The notes under the pieces were generated by a model, which saw only the letters and a list, made by a program, of their open reading frames with translations, had not been told where the DNA came from and did no database searches. From SOIL31 sp964636815 (GTDB lineage Bacteria; Babelota; Babeliae; Babelales; Vermiphilaceae): a stretch of 64,000 nt of DNA. Position 1 is the stretch's first letter. The number at the start of each line of letters is the position of its first letter. The position numbers and the translations under genes were made by a program. The stretch covers positions 1 to 64,000 of the forward strand of contig CAZWTF010000004.1 in NCBI GenBank assembly GCA_964636815.1, given 5' to 3'. Of this stretch, positions 8,865-17,074 are shown one piece after another.

Positions 8865-9812
8865 TTATACTCTTGTTTTATGTCGATACCCAGTAGCTTC
8901 AGCAGCCATTAATGTACGTTGCATGTAAGAAAGTTTTGGTTCAATAAAGTCATCTTGTTCTTTGAGTGCAAAAAGAATAATGTTGTCTCCGTTTGAACGA
9001 AGATCATTTCTTACGCTTTGATAAAATGATGAAGGCATATCTGCTGCGGTGAGTTCTAAGAAGTAGCAGTAGCGATTCAATAGAGTCCAGTGCAAATCAT
9101 CTAAATCATTGATATCATCAATAATATTATGTTCTAAAAACGCTACCAGCTGTTCAGCTATTTTTTTAGTTATCTGCCACGTTTCTTCACGTGCAGTAGG
9201 GTCCCATACCAATTTGCTTAAAGCGATTTCACAAAATCTGATAATCCCTTGACGTAACTGCTCTTGTACAATCTCTTCCTCTGCTATAGCAACAATATTG
9301 CTACTAATTTTTTCTAAGAAAAGATTAGGATCTTGTCTGAATGAATCATATTCGCTGCTGAATTTTGCATAGAGCATATTGTTAACCGTTGACTGAAAGC
9401 GATCAACGAATGTTGCATCATACAATGCTGAATCAGTGATGTATGCACGTGATTTGATGAATGAAAAATAAGGAACTGTTTGATTAGGTAATGTTTCAAG
9501 CAGTTCTGAAAAAGCATATGCATTGACGTAATGTGAACCTTTTAACATGTTAGAAAATAGTTTTACGATAGAACGTAAATATGCAGGTGGTTGATTGCTG
9601 TTGGCACCATGCGCAATCAGGTGAGAAAGATGTGAAAAGTTGTGTGGTAACACTTCTTTTCTATATTCTGGAGTTCTCAATTCTTTTTGTATTGCTACAA
9701 TAAGATGGTCTTGGCTGTGCAACATACTATCTTTTTCTTGAAAAGCATGTGCATTTATACTATGACTGGAGATAATGCTTACGATAAAAAGTATGATAAA
9801 ATAATGTATCAT
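8865..9812 (-). CDS. exported helical protein of unknown function
   Basis: 315 residues from the chosen start. The start at 9812 is preferred over an upstream start at 9938 because GGAG lies about nine bases upstream and the product then begins with a clean signal peptide ending near INAHA. The upstream start would also read through the palindromic repeat at 9910-9945. The mature part is mostly helical with no motif I recognise. Confidence 0.7.
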   Translation of the reverse strand: MIHYFIILFIVSIISSHSINAHAFQEKDSMLHSQDHLIVAIQKELRTPEYRKEVLPHNFSHLSHLIAHGANSNQPPAYLRSIVKLFSNMLKGSHYVNAYAFSELLETLPNQTVPYFSFIKSRAYITDSALYDATFVDRFQSTVNNMLYAKFSSEYDSFRQDPNLFLEKISSNIVAIAEEEIVQEQLRQGIIRFCEIALSKLVWDPTAREETWQITKKIAEQLVAFLEHNIIDDINDLDDLHWTLLNRYCYFLELTAADMPSSFYQSVRNDLRSNGDNIILFALKEQDDFIEPKLSYMQRTLMAAEATGYRHKTRV

Positions 9813-9909
9813 GATTTGACTCCGTATAAAATTAATAAATAACCTCGGATCAGGTTTTAATGGTATCATACATATAGTAATTTGATCAATAATTGTCTTC
9901 AATTGTTTT

Positions 9910-9945
9910 GGGGGTCCCCAAATTGAAGCAGAGCGCAAATTGGGG
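9910..9945. repeat. GGGGTCCCC palindromic repeat, copy 1
   Basis: A GGGGGTCCCCAAATTG core followed 15 bases later by AAATTGGGG. It ends eight bases before the gspF start and supplies the only GG-rich segment that could act as its ribosome binding site. Relatives are at 11679-11737, 54488-54520 and 61504-61550. Confidence 0.7.
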
Positions 9946-9953
9946 TAAAGTTT

Positions 9954-11165
9954 ATGGCGTTATATACGTATGAAGCTTTTTCAAAGCAGGGTAAAAAAGT
10001 TAGCGGCGTTATTGATGCGCCATCAGCAGAGGCCTTGCGAGAGCAGTTAACAAAACAGGGGTTGTTTCCTATCAAAATTGAACTGTCTGGTGGAGTTTCT
10101 ACCGGCGGTTTTTTTAAACGTTTATTCGAAAAAAAAGTCACCGTTAAAGATAAAATTATTTTTACAAAACAGTTAGCTATTTTACTTAAATCAGGCGTCC
10201 CTATCTTACAAGCAGTTGAAACATTGATCGAGCAGTTTGAAGGTGGCGTTAAAACAATGCTTGTACGTATTAAAGATGATATAAAAGAAGGTATATCGCT
10301 TGCAGATGCGCTTGCTAAATACCCCAAAGTATTTGAAAAAATATATGTTCAGCTTGTTCGTGCAGGTGAAGCAACAGGTAAATTGGATACTATTCTTGAA
10401 CGCTTAACTGTTTATTTGGAGCGTAGAGAAACGATTGGTAAAAAAGTAAAAAGTGCTATGCAACAACCAATTATTCAGTTGGTTGTTGCGGTTGGTGTTG
10501 TGGCTGTGTTGGTGATGAAAGTGGTGCCACAAATGGCAAAAAACTTTGCATCACAAAAACAGGAATTGCCAGGCCCAACACAGTTTATTCTGTCTCTCTC
10601 TAATTTCATGATTAGTTATTTTTATATTGTTATTATTGGTATTGTTGCAGTAGTAGCTTTATTTAAATTTTGGAAAGCAACACCAGCTGGAGGCAGGCAA
10701 TACGATCAACTTAAACTTAAGTTACCTTTAGTTAAATATCTTTCAAAAACTAATGCAGTAGTACAATTCAGTTATACGCTTGGATTACTTCTTGAAGGTG
10801 GTGTAAATATTGCCGATGCGCTTGATATTGTGGTGAGTGTTATTGATAATCGTGTTTTGGCATCTGCGTTGCGTACCGCACGTGATAATATTGTTAAAGA
10901 GGGTAAAATAGCAGAGTATTTGCAACAAACAAAAATATTTCCACCGATTGCAATTTATTTGATTAGAACGGGAGAACAAAGTGGGCAGTTGGATAAGATG
11001 CTGTTAACTGTTGCTGATAACTATGAAAAAGAATATGTTGAGCTCATTGATACAATGACTGGTTTAATTTCACCGATTATGTTGGTTGTAATGGCAGTTA
11101 TTGTTGGTTTTATTGTACTAGCGATTGCAATGCCAATGATGCAACAAATTCAAAATATTGGATAG
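9954..11165 (+). CDS. gspF: type II secretion / type IV pilus inner-membrane platform protein (GspF/PilC)
   Basis: 403 residues, the usual length. The opening MALYTYEAFSKQGKKVSG and GVIDA segments are typical of GspF. Two repeated cytoplasmic helical domains each contain an LxxGVPxLxA-like stretch (near 78 and near 280). Three membrane segments lie near 172-192, 222-242 and 377-398. GspF couples the assembly ATPase to pseudopilus growth. It is the first gene of a run gspF-G-H-I-J-K. The ATPase (GspE) and secretin (GspD) are not in this window. Confidence 0.92.
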   Translation: MALYTYEAFSKQGKKVSGVIDAPSAEALREQLTKQGLFPIKIELSGGVSTGGFFKRLFEKKVTVKDKIIFTKQLAILLKSGVPILQAVETLIEQFEGGVKTMLVRIKDDIKEGISLADALAKYPKVFEKIYVQLVRAGEATGKLDTILERLTVYLERRETIGKKVKSAMQQPIIQLVVAVGVVAVLVMKVVPQMAKNFASQKQELPGPTQFILSLSNFMISYFYIVIIGIVAVVALFKFWKATPAGGRQYDQLKLKLPLVKYLSKTNAVVQFSYTLGLLLEGGVNIADALDIVVSVIDNRVLASALRTARDNIVKEGKIAEYLQQTKIFPPIAIYLIRTGEQSGQLDKMLLTVADNYEKEYVELIDTMTGLISPIMLVVMAVIVGFIVLAIAMPMMQQIQNIG

Positions 11166-11191
11166 TAAATATTATTTCAAAGGAGTTTTTT

Positions 11192-11644
11192 ATGATGACG
11201 ATGGCACAAAAAGATACGCGAACACGATACGCACGCCCAGGTTTTTCTTTAATGGAAATTATGATTGCTGTTATGATTCTTGGTCTTGTTATGGCAATGG
11301 TTGGCCCTGCATTGAACAATGCGTACAAAAAATCACAAAAAAGAACAGCAGCTGCATCATTGAAAAGTTTTAAAAATGCGATTGCTGAATATCAACGCGA
11401 AACGCATCAACTCCCTACAAAATTGAAAGACCTTATTAAAAAACCAGCAAATGTTACTGGTTGGGAAGGTCCGTATATAGAAAAAGATGAAGTTCCAGCA
11501 GATCCTTGGGGACAAGATTTTAAATATAAAATAACTCAAGGTGCTAAGCATCCATACGAATTGTATTCATGGGGACCTAATGGTCAAGGTTCTCCAAAAG
11601 ATGAATGGATTAGTGTTTGGGAAGAGCCATCAAAAAAGGAATAA
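11192..11644 (+). CDS. gspG: major pseudopilin GspG
   Basis: 150 residues. AAGGAG lies eight bases upstream of the ATG. The prepilin signal GFSLMEIMIAVMILG starts at residue 19, with the key Glu at +5 after the Gly/Phe cleavage point. The C-terminal region carries the GspG signatures DPWG, YELYSWGPNG and DEW. The leader is 19 residues, longer than the usual 6-8. Confidence 0.93.
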   Translation: MMTMAQKDTRTRYARPGFSLMEIMIAVMILGLVMAMVGPALNNAYKKSQKRTAAASLKSFKNAIAEYQRETHQLPTKLKDLIKKPANVTGWEGPYIEKDEVPADPWGQDFKYKITQGAKHPYELYSWGPNGQGSPKDEWISVWEEPSKKE

Positions 11645-11648
11645 CTCC

Positions 11649-12374
11649 TTGAATAAGACTATACCCACCGTTCGCTTAACCCCATCTTCAGTTTCTTTCG
11701 ATGGGGACCCCGATTGGAATGAAATGAAAATTGGGGCTAAAGGGTGCAAAAATAAAAAGTTATTGTTGGGTCGCATCCTTCGATACATTTTTGAAGACAA
11801 AAACACTCAGGACGAGCGGAAATGTAATAGTGGTTTTTCTTTGCTTGAGTTGATGATAGTGATTGCAATTATCGGTGTGATTGGTGCAGTCATTATGCCT
11901 AATATTGGTCGAAAAACACCGCGCTATGAACGGGAAGCGTTTATAGCGCGGTTTAACACTTTGGTGCAATATGGTTGGCAGCAAGCTTTGATGACGCACA
12001 AAATACAACGGATTACTGTTGATGTGGGAAAAAAGATAATTTCATTAGCTACGGATTCAGGAGATAAAGACCGTGCAGGAGAAATTGTTTTTAAACCGAT
12101 TGAAAATTCAGTGGAAGATACAGAAATCAGTATTGTTCCTCAATTTCAGATCAAACAGTTTTTTATTGAAGGTTTTGATATGATGACAAAGTTTGCACGG
12201 AGTAAAACAGCAACAATGTGGTTTTATATTGTCCCTGAAGGAATGGTGCAAAATGTGGTGATTAATGGTGTTGATACACAAGATTTACAAGATGATCAAC
12301 CACGACAATTTTCATTAGTGCTTAATCCTTTTACTGCGCTTTTTAAAACATATGATACATTTCAAAAACCATAA
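11649..12374 (+). CDS. gspH: minor pseudopilin GspH-like, with repeat-derived leader
   Basis: The start is TTG at 11649: AAGGA sits eight bases upstream and no ATG in frame before 11724 has a better site. The product is 241 residues. The prepilin motif SGFSLLELMIVIAIIG begins only at about residue 58. The preceding leader is encoded almost wholly by two palindromic repeats (11679-11737 and 11772-11819), both read in frame. The mature part is GspH-like (TPRYEREAFIARFN, then a beta-rich C-terminus). It overlaps gspI by 23 bases. Confidence 0.82.
   Translation: MNKTIPTVRLTPSSVSFDGDPDWNEMKIGAKGCKNKKLLLGRILRYIFEDKNTQDERKCNSGFSLLELMIVIAIIGVIGAVIMPNIGRKTPRYEREAFIARFNTLVQYGWQQALMTHKIQRITVDVGKKIISLATDSGDKDRAGEIVFKPIENSVEDTEISIVPQFQIKQFFIEGFDMMTKFARSKTATMWFYIVPEGMVQNVVINGVDTQDLQDDQPRQFSLVLNPFTALFKTYDTFQKP
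11679..11737 (+). repeat. GGGGACCCC palindromic repeat, copy 2, inside gspH leader
   Basis: It has CCCCATCTTCAGTTTCTTTC, then ATGGGGACCCC, then a terminal AAAATTGGGG. It is translated in frame as part of the gspH leader (VRLTPSSVSFDGDPDW...). Its left half is nearly identical to 54488-54520. Confidence 0.75.
11772..11819 (+). repeat. TCCTTC...CAGGACGAGCG palindromic repeat, diverged, inside gspH leader
   Basis: The ends CATCCTTCGA and CTCAGGACGAGCGG match the element seen intact at 23386-23424 and 13868-13906. The middle carries about 20 extra bases. It is read in frame as part of the cleavable leader. Confidence 0.55.
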
Positions 12375-12771
12375 CGGTAACGGCTTTACGTTGATTGAAA
12401 CAGTGCTTGCAATGTCGATTGCGGCATTAGTTTTTACACCAATGATTATTATATTGAGTACTGTGATTCAACGCGTTGATCGTTATTCTAAAGAATTTAA
12501 TTATATATTGCTTGGTAAAAATGTATTGCTGCAAGCGCGGCAAAAACAGGATCCTAATGCACAAACGTTTTCACTAGATCAACCTGCCATTGATTTTGGT
12601 CCATCAGTAACTTATTCTCTTGAAAAGGGTGTTGATTCAAAATCATCGCTTGCATCAGTGCAAGGTTTGCACAAAGAATTAGTCAATATTTCTTGGACGG
12701 AACTGGAAAGAAAAAAGAACGAACAGTTAATAACATTTGTGTACAAACAACCTGAGCAGAAGAAATCATGA
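12352..12771 (+). CDS. gspI: minor pseudopilin GspI-like
   Basis: 139 residues. The prepilin motif GFTLIETVLAMSIAALVF starts at residue 11, with Glu at +5. The start overlaps the end of gspH, and the stop overlaps the gspJ start by four bases (ATGA). Minor pseudopilins I, J and K form the tip complex of the type II pseudopilus. Assignment as I rests on the LIETVLA wording and on gene order. Confidence 0.82.
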   Translation: MIHFKNHNGNGFTLIETVLAMSIAALVFTPMIIILSTVIQRVDRYSKEFNYILLGKNVLLQARQKQDPNAQTFSLDQPAIDFGPSVTYSLEKGVDSKSSLASVQGLHKELVNISWTELERKKNEQLITFVYKQPEQKKS

Positions 12772-13832
12772 AACAAGGATTTATGTTAATTGAACTTATT
12801 ATTGCAACATTGATAGCATCATTGGTTGCTGGAGTTTTATTTGCTGTTTTGTTTCAGAGTTCGCGTGTTCAAACTTCTGTTGATACAGTTATTGATCTCT
12901 CTGTGCGTATTGGGGTGGTTGAAAATCAGTTAGAAAAAGATTTATTGGGCGCATTTATACCCAAGCAAGCTGAAGAATCCTCTTCCGCTAAAGCTGTGGC
13001 GGATAAACAAGCTGAAGATAAAAAAGAAGATGGGCAAGGTCAAAAAGCTCCTGCAAAAGAAACGCCAAAACCAATAGAAAAAATTTTTTATAGCACCAAC
13101 AAAAATGGGCAATTAGATACGCTTTCGTTTGTTACCAACAATCCTTTGGTTGTATACGTTGGTAAGGATGTTGGAGTAGTAAAACCAAAAGTTGTTCGTG
13201 TGCAATATACGCTTAAACCAGAAGAAAATAAAAAAGATTCATACGCATTATTTAGACAAGAAAGTATGGAACTTGATTTAGAAAAATATAAAAATGTTAC
13301 CCCGTATGAAGTGATCGGTGGTATCAAAAGATGTACGGTAACATTTACGGCTCGTATTTTAAAACCCTCTTCTGCTAAAGCTTCAGAGGGCGCTCAAGAA
13401 ACTAAGAAGGAATACGAGTACAAAACCCAAAATGAATGGGTAAGTGAGCAGAAAAAAGAGAATACAGAGAATAAAGAGAAGTCAGAATTTCCACGAATTC
13501 CATATAGCGTAGAGATGAAGTTAGTTTTGTGGGATTTGCAAGAGAAGAAAGAAAAAGAATTTACAATTGTGTGCGAAATTTCTACTGATTTTTCTCCAAT
13601 TAAAGTTAAGAAAGAAGATAAAAAAGAGCCTGAAAAACCAAAAAAAGATGATAAAGAAGAGCAACCTGTAGATCAGGTTCCTTTTGCGCCTGGAGTTGTT
13701 CAAGGTAATCAGCAGACTACCAAAAAAATAATTACACTTGCCGATCGAACGACAGGAAAAATTATGTATCAAGCAGAAAAGAATGAAAATACAGTGAATG
13801 AGGTATGGAAAAGATTTGGTATTCGAGTGTAG
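12768..13832 (+). CDS. gspJ: minor pseudopilin GspJ-like with in-frame repeat insertions
   Basis: 354 residues. The prepilin motif GFMLIELIIATLIASLV follows a three-residue leader, with Glu at +5. The mature domain is interrupted by two short repeat peptides, SSAKAVADK (72-80) and PSSAKASEGA (200-209). Each is encoded by a palindromic DNA element and lies in a Lys/Glu-rich, probably disordered stretch. A charged linker (about 285-305) precedes the C-terminal segment. GspJ usually has about 200 residues, so the protein is expanded by low-complexity insertions. Confidence 0.82.
   Translation: MKQGFMLIELIIATLIASLVAGVLFAVLFQSSRVQTSVDTVIDLSVRIGVVENQLEKDLLGAFIPKQAEESSSAKAVADKQAEDKKEDGQGQKAPAKETPKPIEKIFYSTNKNGQLDTLSFVTNNPLVVYVGKDVGVVKPKVVRVQYTLKPEENKKDSYALFRQESMELDLEKYKNVTPYEVIGGIKRCTVTFTARILKPSSAKASEGAQETKKEYEYKTQNEWVSEQKKENTENKEKSEFPRIPYSVEMKLVLWDLQEKKEKEFTIVCEISTDFSPIKVKKEDKKEPEKPKKDDKEEQPVDQVPFAPGVVQGNQQTTKKIITLADRTTGKIMYQAEKNENTVNEVWKRFGIRV
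12974..13003 (+). repeat. SSAKA-type palindromic repeat in gspJ, copy 1
   Basis: The element TCCTCTTCCGCTAAAGCTGT and the following GGCGGAT are self-complementary at their ends (ATCC.../...GGAT). In frame it encodes SSSAKAVAD. Related elements are at 13365-13390 and 49429-49462. Confidence 0.7.
13365..13390 (+). repeat. SSAKA-type palindromic repeat in gspJ, copy 2
   Basis: CCCTCTTCTG and TTCAGAGGG are inverted arms around CTAAAGC. In frame it encodes PSSAKASEG. The arms differ from copy 1 on both sides, which keeps the hairpin. Confidence 0.75.
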
Positions 13833-13835
13833 AAA

Positions 13836-14993
13836 ATGAAAATTAATTGTAAGCAATATTTTTTAGGGCGCTCGAAGATATCCTTCAACAAGTTCAGGAT
13901 GAGCGCTGTAAGCAATTCATCAAATTCGATAGAGGCTCAGCCTGACGAAGCTTTAGTGAAGACAGGTTACATCATGATTTTCACATTGCTTGTTGTAGGG
14001 GCAGCAATGATGATTGTCACGTATGTAGGGCATCGTGGTTCTTTTTATTTACCATTTTCATACATGATTGCAGCGCGTGAAAAAGCAAAAATGTTAGCGC
14101 TTGGTGGGGTTCAAGTTGCCATTGCACAGTTAGCTTTGGTTGAGAAGCCAAAAGAGCAAAAAAAAGATGAAAATAAGCAAAGTGTATCTGAAGATGCGGA
14201 ATTTTTAGCACGTATTTTACCAACGTTAAATCGTTGGCAACAGTTTGATTTAAAAGAAAATATCGATGGTGTTGATGGTCAAATAAAAGTATGCCTGATG
14301 TGTGAAGAAGGTAAAATTAATTTAAATGATAGTATTGATTTTGATAAAGGTGCATTTAAGGGAACTGATCAACAAGGTTGGAAGGCGATTATGCAAGAGC
14401 TGTGCAAGTCAATTGAAAAACTGACCAAAAGTTCAGATCTGTTTCCTGCATTAGAAAAAATTATTAAAGATGTAAAATTTCCATTTAATGATGCAACAGA
14501 GCTGATTACGCATAAAGAATTTAGTCAATTTAAAGATACGCTTTTCTATCAACCTCCAACACAAAAAAAACAAGATACTCTTTATTTAACAGATATTTTT
14601 ACGGTATGGTCTAGTTCCAATAAGCTTGAACCGTGGCTCTTTTCAGATTCAATAAATGGTTTGTTGGGATTGCCACGCGTGGAAGTTGATGATATAAAAC
14701 AAAGAAAAGAGCAATCTGCAGCATGGGTGAAAAATTTTAAAGAGCAAACAAGTTGGCAACAAGATTGGAAAACAATATTGATGCCAGTGTATGGGAAAGA
14801 GTTGCGGACTTTGCCTAAACATATAGACTCAATGCTAAGTGCCAAATTTGCACCATGTTATTTTTCGGTTTTGGTGCATGGTAAAGTTGGTGAAGTAACA
14901 CAATGTGTGTACGCAATATTAGAAAGAAATAAACGTTTGCAAGGTGATACTCTTGCGTATGACGTTGCAATAAAAAAATTATATTGGTTGTGA
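13836..14993 (+). CDS. gspK: minor pseudopilin GspK-like, with repeat-derived leader
   Basis: 385 residues. The hydrophobic prepilin helix begins after KTG at residues 42-44 (YIMIFTLLVVGAAMMI). The 44-residue leader contains the intact palindromic repeat at 13868-13906 and a following stretch (13912-13955, SNSIEAQPDEA) that also looks repeat-derived. The large alpha-helical mature domain and its position as last pseudopilin gene fit GspK, the tip protein. The usual Glu at +5 is not seen, which is also true of GspK proteins in general. Confidence 0.78.
   Translation: MKINCKQYFLGRSKISFNKFRMSAVSNSSNSIEAQPDEALVKTGYIMIFTLLVVGAAMMIVTYVGHRGSFYLPFSYMIAAREKAKMLALGGVQVAIAQLALVEKPKEQKKDENKQSVSEDAEFLARILPTLNRWQQFDLKENIDGVDGQIKVCLMCEEGKINLNDSIDFDKGAFKGTDQQGWKAIMQELCKSIEKLTKSSDLFPALEKIIKDVKFPFNDATELITHKEFSQFKDTLFYQPPTQKKQDTLYLTDIFTVWSSSNKLEPWLFSDSINGLLGLPRVEVDDIKQRKEQSAAWVKNFKEQTSWQQDWKTILMPVYGKELRTLPKHIDSMLSAKFAPCYFSVLVHGKVGEVTQCVYAILERNKRLQGDTLAYDVAIKKLYWL
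13868..13906 (+). repeat. TCCTTCAACAAGTTCAGGA palindromic repeat inside gspK leader
   Basis: GCGCTCGAAGATATCCTTCA continues into ACAAGTTCAGGATGAGCGC. The outer arms GCGCTC/GAGCGC and inner arms ATCCT/AGGAT pair. It is read in frame in gspK and is nearly identical to 23386-23424. Confidence 0.85.
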
Positions 14994-15005
14994 TAGTAAA
15001 AAGGA

Positions 15006-16718
15006 ATGAGTTTGCAAGCTAAAATAGAGACGCGTGTTGGAATCTTTGTTTTAATAGCACTTGCCATTTTTGGGTACATGGGTTTTAAAATTGGAGCATT
15101 CCGTTTTGACCGTTCAAAATACACAAAATATATGTTGTATTTCCGTGATATTTCTGGATTAACACGTAAAGCAGCTGTTAAAATTGCTGGTGTAAAAGTA
15201 GGGTGGGTAGAAAGTATTAAACTTCTTGAAGGGCCTCAAACGCAAGCCGAAGCTGAAATAATGGTTTCGTCTGATTATCCTTTATTTCAAAATGCGTACG
15301 CCCTTGTCCGTCAAGATGGTCTTTTAGGGCCAAAATATATTGATCTTCTTCCTGGTGATCAACTGTTGCGAGAGTTGCATGAAGGAGAATCTCTCCAAAA
15401 ATCTGGTGTAGAACCTGTTGATCTTGATGATATTTTCCGTGAAGTAAAAGTGATAGCTCATAATGTTCGTGAAGTGAGTGAATCATTTAAAGATGCTTTG
15501 GGTGGACCGCAGGGAATGGATCAGATTAAATCTTTTGTAAGTAATATCGAAAATGCTGCAGAGAAATTTTCAAGTGTAACAAACATCATTGAAAAATCAT
15601 TTGCACGTAATGAAGATAATATAGACGCATTCTTAGAAATTGGTACCAACGTGCGTACCTTGTCTGACAGATTAGAACACAATGTGTTTCCTGCATTCCA
15701 AGAAAGTATTGAAAAAATTGCAACCGTGTTTGATCGTGATTTTGGACGCATAGCAATGCATGTTGAAACAACAACGAGTGCACTTGAAGATGCTGCAGCA
15801 CAAGCGCGTGATGGGTTGCGTAGTGTAAGTTCTGTTGCTGAAAAAATCGATGAAGGAAAAGGTTTACTTGGCAAATTGGTTAATGAAGATGAAACGTATC
15901 GTGATATTAAAGTTGCGGTTTCAGGATTCAAAAATTATGTAAGTAAACTTGACCGTATGCAAATTACATTTGATACGCATTTTGAAACCATGCATCGTCC
16001 AGCGGAAAACTATCGCTACGAAGATTCAAAAGGGTACTTTGATGTGCGTATTCATCCAAACGAAGAACATTTCTATGTGGTGCAAATAGCAAGCTCGGAA
16101 AAAGGTTTTGCGTATCGTACAGATAGGCAGCTCACTTACACCAATGATGATCTTCAGTATATTGATACAGCAAAACTAAATAATCCTATAGCAGTTAATC
16201 CAACTGCACCTATTACTCCTGATGAACGACCAAGACTGTTATCTGATAGTGAGTATGCAAATACGTTGCCATTTGATGATCAATTAAAAACAAATTATAG
16301 ACGAGAAGAGTTACGTTTTGAACGTAATGGAGTGCGAATTGGTTTACAGTTTGGTAAAATATTTGGCGACATGGCTTTGCGTGTTGGTATGATTGATGGC
16401 TTTGCAGGAATGGGAGCTGATTATGAGTTTCCATTTAAAACTGATAAATTCCGTTGGGTGACAACGTTTGAAGGTTTTGATTTCCGTGGGTTTAATCGTC
16501 GAGGGCCAAATAAATTTCATCAAGATAAACGTCCTCACCTCAAATGGTTAAATAGAATGTTCTTGATGCGCAATATTTACTTCACGTTTGGTGCTGATGA
16601 CTTTGTCAGTAAACAGAACGCTAACGCGTTTGTGGGTGTTGGTTTACGATTCGGTGATGATGATGTGAAGTATGTTCTTGGTAGTATTTCCGGTGCTGGT
16701 GGATTGGTTAAAACATAA
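15006..16718 (+). CDS. MCE (MlaD-family) lipid-transport protein with C-terminal beta domain
   Basis: 570 residues. A single N-terminal membrane helix (about 12-30) is followed by an MCE domain (about 40-120; FRDISGLTRKAAVKIAGVKVG, GLLGPKYIDLLPG). A long amphipathic helical region (about 135-320) comes next. The C-terminal part (about 330-570) is rich in aromatic residues and alternates as in beta barrels or sheets (FDVRIHP, GLQFGKIFGDMALRVGMIDG, FVGVGLRFGDD). MlaD-type proteins carry phospholipids between the inner and outer membranes. The C-terminal domain may reach the outer membrane directly. MlaE and MlaF are not adjacent. It follows gspK by 12 bases. Confidence 0.85.
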   Translation: MSLQAKIETRVGIFVLIALAIFGYMGFKIGAFRFDRSKYTKYMLYFRDISGLTRKAAVKIAGVKVGWVESIKLLEGPQTQAEAEIMVSSDYPLFQNAYALVRQDGLLGPKYIDLLPGDQLLRELHEGESLQKSGVEPVDLDDIFREVKVIAHNVREVSESFKDALGGPQGMDQIKSFVSNIENAAEKFSSVTNIIEKSFARNEDNIDAFLEIGTNVRTLSDRLEHNVFPAFQESIEKIATVFDRDFGRIAMHVETTTSALEDAAAQARDGLRSVSSVAEKIDEGKGLLGKLVNEDETYRDIKVAVSGFKNYVSKLDRMQITFDTHFETMHRPAENYRYEDSKGYFDVRIHPNEEHFYVVQIASSEKGFAYRTDRQLTYTNDDLQYIDTAKLNNPIAVNPTAPITPDERPRLLSDSEYANTLPFDDQLKTNYRREELRFERNGVRIGLQFGKIFGDMALRVGMIDGFAGMGADYEFPFKTDKFRWVTTFEGFDFRGFNRRGPNKFHQDKRPHLKWLNRMFLMRNIYFTFGADDFVSKQNANAFVGVGLRFGDDDVKYVLGSISGAGGLVKT

Positions 16719-16731
16719 TAATAAGTGATTA

Positions 16732-16768
16732 AAAAGGCTGTGCAAAATATGCACAGCCTTTTTTTTGT
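16732..16768 (+). terminator. rho-independent terminator after the MCE gene
   Basis: The arms AAAAGGCTGTGCA and TGCACAGCCTTTT enclose a short A-rich loop and are followed by a run of T. It closes the gspF to MCE transcription unit. Confidence 0.9.
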
Positions 16769-16774
16769 CTTGGT

Positions 16775-17074
16775 TTACTTGTCTTTTTCAGATTCGTCGC
16801 TTGCTATATATTGTTTTGCTAAATATGTTCCAAAAACAATAAATCCTGTAGCAATAAAAGTATTGAGCGCAACAATTTTTCCACTATTCTGTTGTTCTAT
16901 GTCTTGCAAAGCAATGGTTGTTTTTATGGCGTCATGCAACAGATATGTTCCAAGACAAAGGCTGGTGGTTGCAAGAATAGGTTTTGCTTTGTAATGGAGT
17001 TCTACAAACTCTCTTTTTTCAGCGTATGTGCACCATGATGTGAGTATGATGAGTGCATTGATTGTGTATTTCAT
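16775..17074 (-). CDS. small two-helix membrane protein
   Basis: 99 residues. It has a signal-like helix at 1-17 and two further hydrophobic stretches (about 32-50 and 66-85). Its start overlaps the stop of the upstream deacetylase-like gene by four bases, so the two are probably translated together. Function not recognised. Confidence 0.65.
   Translation of the reverse strand: MKYTINALIILTSWCTYAEKREFVELHYKAKPILATTSLCLGTYLLHDAIKTTIALQDIEQQNSGKIVALNTFIATGFIVFGTYLAKQYIASDESEKDK

Noticed and set aside
9813..9938. Upstream extension of the exported protein gene at 8865-9812
   Set aside because: The extension reads through a palindromic repeat and destroys the signal peptide at the N-terminus; the internal ATG has a good ribosome binding site.
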